From CBDVBZ01 sp965372355 (GTDB lineage: Bacteria; Krumholzibacteriota; Krumholzibacteriia; WVZY01): 10,737 nt of DNA. The stretch is from NCBI GenBank assembly GCA_965372355.1, contig CBDVBZ010000120.1, forward strand, positions 1-10,737, read 5' to 3'. Position 1 is the stretch's first letter, and each line of letters starts with the position of its first letter. This document shows, piece after piece, positions 6,823 to 10,737 of this stretch. A model generated the notes under the pieces. That model had not been told where the DNA came from. It did not search any database and saw only the letters and a program-made list of their open reading frames with translations. The translations under genes and the position numbers were made by a program.

Positions 6823-8199
6823 ATGAAAGTAGACGTTGGATTGCTGAAGAAGTACAACCGCGCCGGTCCGAGGTATACGAGCTATCCCACGGCGGTGCAG
6901 TTTGGCCCGGAGTTCACTGCCGCGGATTACGCAAAGGAGCTCCAGGCTACCAATACAGGCGATGGATTGCCCGATCTGTCGCTCTACGTTCACCTGCCGT
7001 TCTGCAAGTCGCTCTGCTATTTCTGTGGCTGCACCATGCTGATCACGCACAGCCGTGAGCGAATCGCCACGTATCTCGATAGCCTCGCAAAAGAGATCCG
7101 TGCGGTCGCCGAGATGACCAATCCCAGGCGAAGGGTTGTCCAGATGCACTGGGGAGGTGGGACACCGTCTTACCTTTCCACCGCTGAGACAGCGGATCTG
7201 ATCGGACTGCTAAAGGACAGTTTCCCATTCGCCAATGATGCGGAGATCAGCGCCGAGATCGATCCCCGCAACCTCCCGGAAGGCTACCTTAGAGCGATTC
7301 GGGAGACCGGTTTCAACCGCGTGAGCTTTGGCGTGCAGGACTTCCACCCGGATGTGCAGCGGGCGGTGAACCGAATTCAACCGGAGACGCTTACACGGTC
7401 GGTCATGAGCGAAAGCCGTGAGCTTGGCTTTGAGTCGGTCAACGTCGACCTGATCTACGGTCTCCCGCACCAGACCGCGGGCACATTTGCAGAAACGCTC
7501 GACAAGATCATCGAAATCGATCCCGACCGGATCGCCGTTTTCAACTATGCGTACGTGCCATGGTTGAAACCGCATCAGCGTGTGATCCCCGAGGACACGC
7601 TCCCATCGGCCGAGGAACGGCTGCAGCTGCTGAAGCTTGCCGTAGAACGGTTGACCGGTGCGGGGTACGCGTACCTCGGCATGGATCATTTCGCCAAACC
7701 GGACGACGAGCTGGCGGTGGCCGCCCGAAACGGCGTGCTGCACAGAAACTTTCAGGGATACACAACACACGGGGATGCGGAGATCTATGCGATGGGCATG
7801 TCGTCGATCAGTCAACTCGCGAACGTCTATGCGCAGAACGAAAAGGACGAGAAGCAATATCACGAGCGTGTCGACCGCGGAGAGCTGCCGACGATCGTCG
7901 GATATCGTCTCAACGATGACGATCACGTCCGGCGGTTCGTGATCATGCAGATCATGTGCAACAGCGTTGTGCGAAAGAACGATATGAAGGCGCGATACGG
8001 AATCGATTTCGATAGTTACTTCGCCGGCTCGCTCGATGCACTCGGTGGTTTTGTGGATGACGGGCTCGTGGAGCTGTTGGAAGATCGCCTCGAAGTCAGC
8101 GAGAAAGGCCGGCTCGTGATCCGCAATATCGCCATGGCGTTCGATGCCCATCTCGAAAGCGGTCCCGGCCGGGGCCCCACATATTCTCGAACTGTGTAG
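6823..8199 (+). CDS. hemN: Oxygen-independent coproporphyrinogen III oxidase/dehydrogenase (HemN, CgdH)
   Basis: Radical-SAM enzyme that decarboxylates coproporphyrinogen III to protoporphyrinogen IX without O2. It is 458 residues, about the length of E. coli HemN. The N-terminus has Y-N-R-A-G-P-R-Y-T-S-Y-P-T. The cluster motif HLPFCKSLCYFCGC gives Cys61, Cys65 and Cys68 as [4Fe-4S] ligands, with Cys70 as the extra HemN cysteine. GGGTP follows at 111-115, then G-F-N-R-V-S-F-G-V-Q-D-F and N-V-D-L-I-Y-G-L-P. YLGMDHFAKPDDEL and H-R-N-F-Q-G-Y-T-T mark true HemN and separate it from the HemW heme chaperone paralogue. The ATG is preceded by GGATGAG with a 5-base spacer, 26 bases after hemL. No oxygen-dependent HemF is present in the window. 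Confidence 0.96.
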   Translation: MKVDVGLLKKYNRAGPRYTSYPTAVQFGPEFTAADYAKELQATNTGDGLPDLSLYVHLPFCKSLCYFCGCTMLITHSRERIATYLDSLAKEIRAVAEMTNPRRRVVQMHWGGGTPSYLSTAETADLIGLLKDSFPFANDAEISAEIDPRNLPEGYLRAIRETGFNRVSFGVQDFHPDVQRAVNRIQPETLTRSVMSESRELGFESVNVDLIYGLPHQTAGTFAETLDKIIEIDPDRIAVFNYAYVPWLKPHQRVIPEDTLPSAEERLQLLKLAVERLTGAGYAYLGMDHFAKPDDELAVAARNGVLHRNFQGYTTHGDAEIYAMGMSSISQLANVYAQNEKDEKQYHERVDRGELPTIVGYRLNDDDHVRRFVIMQIMCNSVVRKNDMKARYGIDFDSYFAGSLDALGGFVDDGLVELLEDRLEVSEKGRLVIRNIAMAFDAHLESGPGRGPTYSRTV

Positions 8200-8208
8200 G
8201 AAGGACAC

Positions 8209-9288
8209 GTGACGACCCACGCGGACAGAGCCGTCTTGCTCGTCAACCTCGGTTCGCCCGACTCGCCATCCGTAGGCGATGTCCGGCGCTACCTCGGCGA
8301 GTTTCTGATGGACGGGCACGTGATCGATGTCTCGTACCTCGCGCGGCGGCTCATCGTCAGCGCGTTCATCCTCCCGTTCCGGCCGAAACGCTCGGCCAAA
8401 GCCTACCGCGCGATCTGGACGAAGAATGGATCACCGCTGATTGTGATCAGCCGTAACGTGCAGCGTCTCCTGGCCGGGCGTTTGGATGTGCCGGTCGAGC
8501 TCGCCATGCGATACGGCAACCCGTCGATTCGATCGGCGGTGGAGCGTCTCGTGACAGGTGGCACCCGGCGGATCTTTGTGGTGCCGCTCTATCCGCACTA
8601 TGCCGCGTCCACCGTCGGGACATCGGTCGAAGCGGTCGAGAAAGCGGTTCGCGATATTGACGCTGATGTCGCGCTCGAGTTTGTGCGTCCGTACTATGAC
8701 GATCCGATGTACATAGACGCGCTCGCAGAGAGCGCACGAGGGTATTTGCAGAAGGACTACGATCATCTGCTCGTCAGCTACCATGGTTCACCCGAGCGGC
8801 ACCTGCGCAAGACCGACCCCACCGGCGCACATTGCCTTTCCACCAGCGACTGCTGTACGCGGCCGTCCGAAGCGCACGCAACGTGTTATCGACATCAGGT
8901 GCTGAGAACGACAGAGCTTCTAACCGGGCGGCTGGCTGTTCCCACGGAGAAGTACTCGGTGACGTTTCAGTCGCGGATCGGCAGGGATACGTGGCTCGGG
9001 CCGTTTACGATCGATGAGGTCCGACGGCTGGGAGCGTCGGGTGTGAAACGGCTGCTTGTTATCTGTCCCGCGTTCGTCTCGGATTGTCTCGAAACGCTAG
9101 AGGAGATCGGGATGCGTGTTCGCGACGAATTTCTGGCTGCCGGTGGTGAGTCGTTCGAGTTGATCCCGTGCATGAACGGTGATGCGAAGTGGATCGACGC
9201 TCTGGAGCATTACTGTACCAGGGCCGGGTTCAACGGGGGTACACCGGCGGCGAGCGAGAACGCAGAACAGGACGGGAGGCCTCAGTGA
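8209..9288 (+). CDS. hemH: Ferrochelatase (HemH, PpfC) with internal four-cysteine segment
   Basis: Inserts Fe2+ into protoporphyrin IX to make protoheme. It is 359 residues, longer than minimal bacterial enzymes (~310-320). Family motifs: L-L-V-N-L-G-S-P-D at the N-terminus, R-Y-G-N-P-S-I, VVPLYPHYAASTVGTS, L-L-V-S-Y-H-G-S-P-E with the metal-site His192, TFQSRIGRDTWLGPFT, and SDCLETLEEI with Glu295. Right after SYHGSPERHLRKTDP lies a segment with Cys209, Cys215, Cys216 and Cys226 (C-x5-C-C-x9-C). This matches the published class of [2Fe-2S] ferrochelatases, including Myxococcus xanthus, whose four ligands lie within ~20 internal residues. The last ~20 residues are a nonconserved tail. The GTG start has AGGA 7 bases upstream, overlapping the hemN stop region. 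Confidence 0.96.
   Translation: MTTHADRAVLLVNLGSPDSPSVGDVRRYLGEFLMDGHVIDVSYLARRLIVSAFILPFRPKRSAKAYRAIWTKNGSPLIVISRNVQRLLAGRLDVPVELAMRYGNPSIRSAVERLVTGGTRRIFVVPLYPHYAASTVGTSVEAVEKAVRDIDADVALEFVRPYYDDPMYIDALAESARGYLQKDYDHLLVSYHGSPERHLRKTDPTGAHCLSTSDCCTRPSEAHATCYRHQVLRTTELLTGRLAVPTEKYSVTFQSRIGRDTWLGPFTIDEVRRLGASGVKRLLVICPAFVSDCLETLEEIGMRVRDEFLAAGGESFELIPCMNGDAKWIDALEHYCTRAGFNGGTPAASENAEQDGRPQ
9274..9279 (+). promoter_or_regulatory. Ribosome binding site deciding the hemY start
   Basis: GGGAGG lies five bases before GTG 9285, inside the end of hemH. This start places the FAD-binding glycine motif at residues 13-18, the expected distance from the N-terminus. The upstream in-frame ATG at 9189 would add 32 poorly conserved residues that overlap hemH. 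Confidence 0.75.
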
Positions 9289-10694
9289 GTCACGACCGAC
9301 GTGCACAGGTCGCCGTCATCGGCGGGGGAATCTCCGGTCTGGCCACGGCCCATTATCTCACCGACATGGGGATCGACACGCGGGTCATCGAAAAGAGCGA
9401 ACGCACCGGCGGTACGATCGAATCGGCGCAGATCGAGGGCTTTCTCGTCGACTACGGTCCCAACAGCGGGCTCGACACGACACCGCTCCTAGGCGAGATG
9501 TTTCAACGGCTGGGCGCGTCGTCTTCACTCCAGTACGCGAGTGACAAAGCCAAAAACCGTTACATCATAAAGAACAGCCTGTTACACGCACTCCCCATGG
9601 GCCCCGGTGCCTTTGTCAAGACCCCGTTGTTCTCGCCAATGGCCAAACTCGCCTTGCTTAGGGAACCCTTCATCCCTCCATCCGATCCAAAACAGGACCA
9701 CTCGCTTGCCGATTTCGTCAAACGTCGGCTGGGTTGCGAGTTTCTCGACTATGCAATCAACCCGTTTGTCTCCGGTATATATGCCGGTGTGCCCGAGAAG
9801 CTCAGCGTGCGCGAGAGCTTTCCAAAGCTGTACGACCTGGAGCAGCAGTACGGGAGCCTTATCAAAGGTGCGGTAAAGGGAATGCGTGAGCGCCGCAAAC
9901 GACGCAAAAGCGGTGAGCAATCGCGGGCGTCGGCTCGGATGTTTTCCTTTGCCGGTGGCATGCAGACCATCGTGGATGCGCTGTCGCATGAGTTGGCGGA
10001 TCGTATTCACACCGGCACGAGACCGCTCTGCGTCGAGAGAAAAGGCACGGGCTTTGCCATCCACTCGCGATCCGCCGGGGGCGACTGGGCGCTCGAGTGC
10101 GACGCCGTCGTCCTTGCGATTCCCGCGTACGCGTACCGTGAGCTCGATTTCACCATGCCCTTTACGATCGGTGAGCACCTCGATCGGATCTCGTATCCGC
10201 CGGTGAGTGTCGTGTTCTTTGGGTACAAGACCAGCCCCACAACGGTTCCGCTGGATGGCTTCGGGTTTCTCGTCCCGGAAAAAGAAAAGCGGGGGATACT
10301 GGGCACGATCTGGAACTCGACGCTCTTTCCAAAACGCGCACCGGATGGCGGGGTGAGCCTCACCACGTTTGTCGGCGGGAGCCGGCAGCCCGATAACGCG
10401 CGGCTCGACGACGGCGCCATCGTCGATCTCGTGCGCCGTGACCTCGACGATCTAATCAGCATCACATCGGAGCCCGACGTCGTGGCCATCCGGCGTTGGC
10501 AGCGCGCCATTCCGCAGTACAACCTCGGGCACACCGATATCATCCGCGCGATCGCGGCTTTCGAGCGCAAGACCCCCGGTCTAACCGTTTCCGGCAACTT
10601 CCGTGGTGGGGTGGCGATCAGCGATTGTGTCGGCCGGGCCCGCGAGGTGAGCGAACGGGTGGCACTTCAGCTCGGGAGCCCCAAGTCCACGTAA
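9285..10694 (+). CDS. hemY: Protoporphyrinogen IX oxidase, HemY/PgoX type (called hemG in some annotation schemes)
   Basis: FAD flavoenzyme that takes six electrons from protoporphyrinogen IX, classically using O2, to give protoporphyrin IX for HemH. It is 469 residues, normal for HemY. The N-terminal dinucleotide fold reads VAVIGGGISGLATAHYL (Gly13, Gly15, Gly18), followed by R-V-I-E-K-S-E-R-T-G-G. DYGPNS lies near residue 60, I-N-P-F-V-S-G-I-Y-A-G in the middle, and S-F-A-G-G-M at about 221-226. The C-terminal FAD segment G-L-T-V-S-G-N-F-R-G-G-V-A-I-S-D-C begins at about residue 432. A basic stretch (about 201-207, mostly Arg and Lys) precedes the FAGGM motif. No signal peptide is seen; the family is usually a peripheral membrane protein. 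The start overlaps the hemH stop as GTGA. It is not the flavodoxin-like HemG of E. coli nor membrane-spanning HemJ. Confidence 0.95.
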   Translation: MSHDRRAQVAVIGGGISGLATAHYLTDMGIDTRVIEKSERTGGTIESAQIEGFLVDYGPNSGLDTTPLLGEMFQRLGASSSLQYASDKAKNRYIIKNSLLHALPMGPGAFVKTPLFSPMAKLALLREPFIPPSDPKQDHSLADFVKRRLGCEFLDYAINPFVSGIYAGVPEKLSVRESFPKLYDLEQQYGSLIKGAVKGMRERRKRRKSGEQSRASARMFSFAGGMQTIVDALSHELADRIHTGTRPLCVERKGTGFAIHSRSAGGDWALECDAVVLAIPAYAYRELDFTMPFTIGEHLDRISYPPVSVVFFGYKTSPTTVPLDGFGFLVPEKEKRGILGTIWNSTLFPKRAPDGGVSLTTFVGGSRQPDNARLDDGAIVDLVRRDLDDLISITSEPDVVAIRRWQRAIPQYNLGHTDIIRAIAAFERKTPGLTVSGNFRGGVAISDCVGRAREVSERVALQLGSPKST

Positions 10695-10700
10695 GTCTCC

Positions 10701-10719
10701 GCCCCCCAATGGGCTTTTT
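10701..10719 (+). terminator. Weak candidate rho-independent terminator after hemY
   Basis: GCCC (10701-10704) can pair with GGGC (10711-10714) around a six-base loop, followed directly by TTTTT (10715-10719). It begins six bases after the hemY stop, a sensible place for the operon to end. The stem has only four base pairs, so termination may be partial, and the window ends soon after it. Confidence 0.4.
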
Positions 10720-10737
10720 CCATGTAGTCACGCGAGC

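Noticed and set aside
7210..8319. Long open frame on the minus strand opposite hemN (369 codons)
   Set aside because: It is antisense to HemN and runs into the start of hemH. It has no domain features or credible context, and is explained by codon bias of the sense gene.
4270..9260. Recurring GAGCGA words near several gene junctions, as possible binding sites
   Set aside because: A six-base word of this composition is expected several times per strand in a window this size. Outside the palindrome the copies share no extended flanks.
9189..9284. Earlier ATG start for hemY overlapping hemH by about 100 bases
   Set aside because: The extra 32 residues are not typical of HemY. GTG 9285 has a strong GGGAGG site and the standard GTGA overlap.

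Overview
The window is a near-complete, single-strand heme biosynthesis operon. All eight genes are on the + strand and carry the Glu-tRNA (C5) route through to protoheme: hemA, a hemC-hemD fusion, hemB, hemE, hemL, hemN, hemH and hemY. Only the general enzyme glutamyl-tRNA synthetase is missing. The DNA is GC-rich (about 60% by eye), with frequent GTG/TTG starts and Shine-Dalgarno sites, so it is bacterial. A phylum cannot be fixed from the sequence alone. The C5 route, the HemC-HemD fusion, the pairing of HemN with HemY, and a ferrochelatase with a Myxococcus-type internal four-cysteine segment point to a Gram-negative-type lineage using the protoporphyrin branch (for example Myxococcota, Bdellovibrionota, Gemmatimonadota or a Bacteroidota relative). 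This placement is inference.

Layout. Positions 1-115 are a short, initially AT-rich leader. Positions 116-5310 hold hemA, hemCD, hemB and hemE, which overlap each other by 1-11 bases and look translationally coupled. Positions 5311-5509 are the only real gap. It is filled by an imperfect inverted repeat of about 170 bp whose centre holds three consecutive three-base-loop hairpins. Positions 5510-10694 hold hemL, hemN, hemH and hemY, separated by 26 bp, 9 bp and a 4-base overlap. Positions 10695-10737 hold a weak terminator-like hairpin with a T run.

Pathway. HemA reduces Glu-tRNA to glutamate-1-semialdehyde, and HemL converts that to 5-aminolevulinate (ALA). HemB joins two ALA into porphobilinogen. 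The HemC half polymerises four porphobilinogens and the HemD half closes the ring to uroporphyrinogen III. HemE makes coproporphyrinogen III and HemN makes protoporphyrinogen IX. HemY oxidises it to protoporphyrin IX and HemH inserts iron. There is no HemQ-like gene, and HemN is present, which favours the protoporphyrin branch over the coproporphyrin branch.

The enzymes are recognisable, well-known families with intact key residues. The parts worth a second look are the palindromic element between hemE and hemL, the putative [2Fe-2S] segment in HemH, the HemC-HemD fusion, and the oxygen mismatch between HemN and HemY. I saw no previously undescribed gene system.
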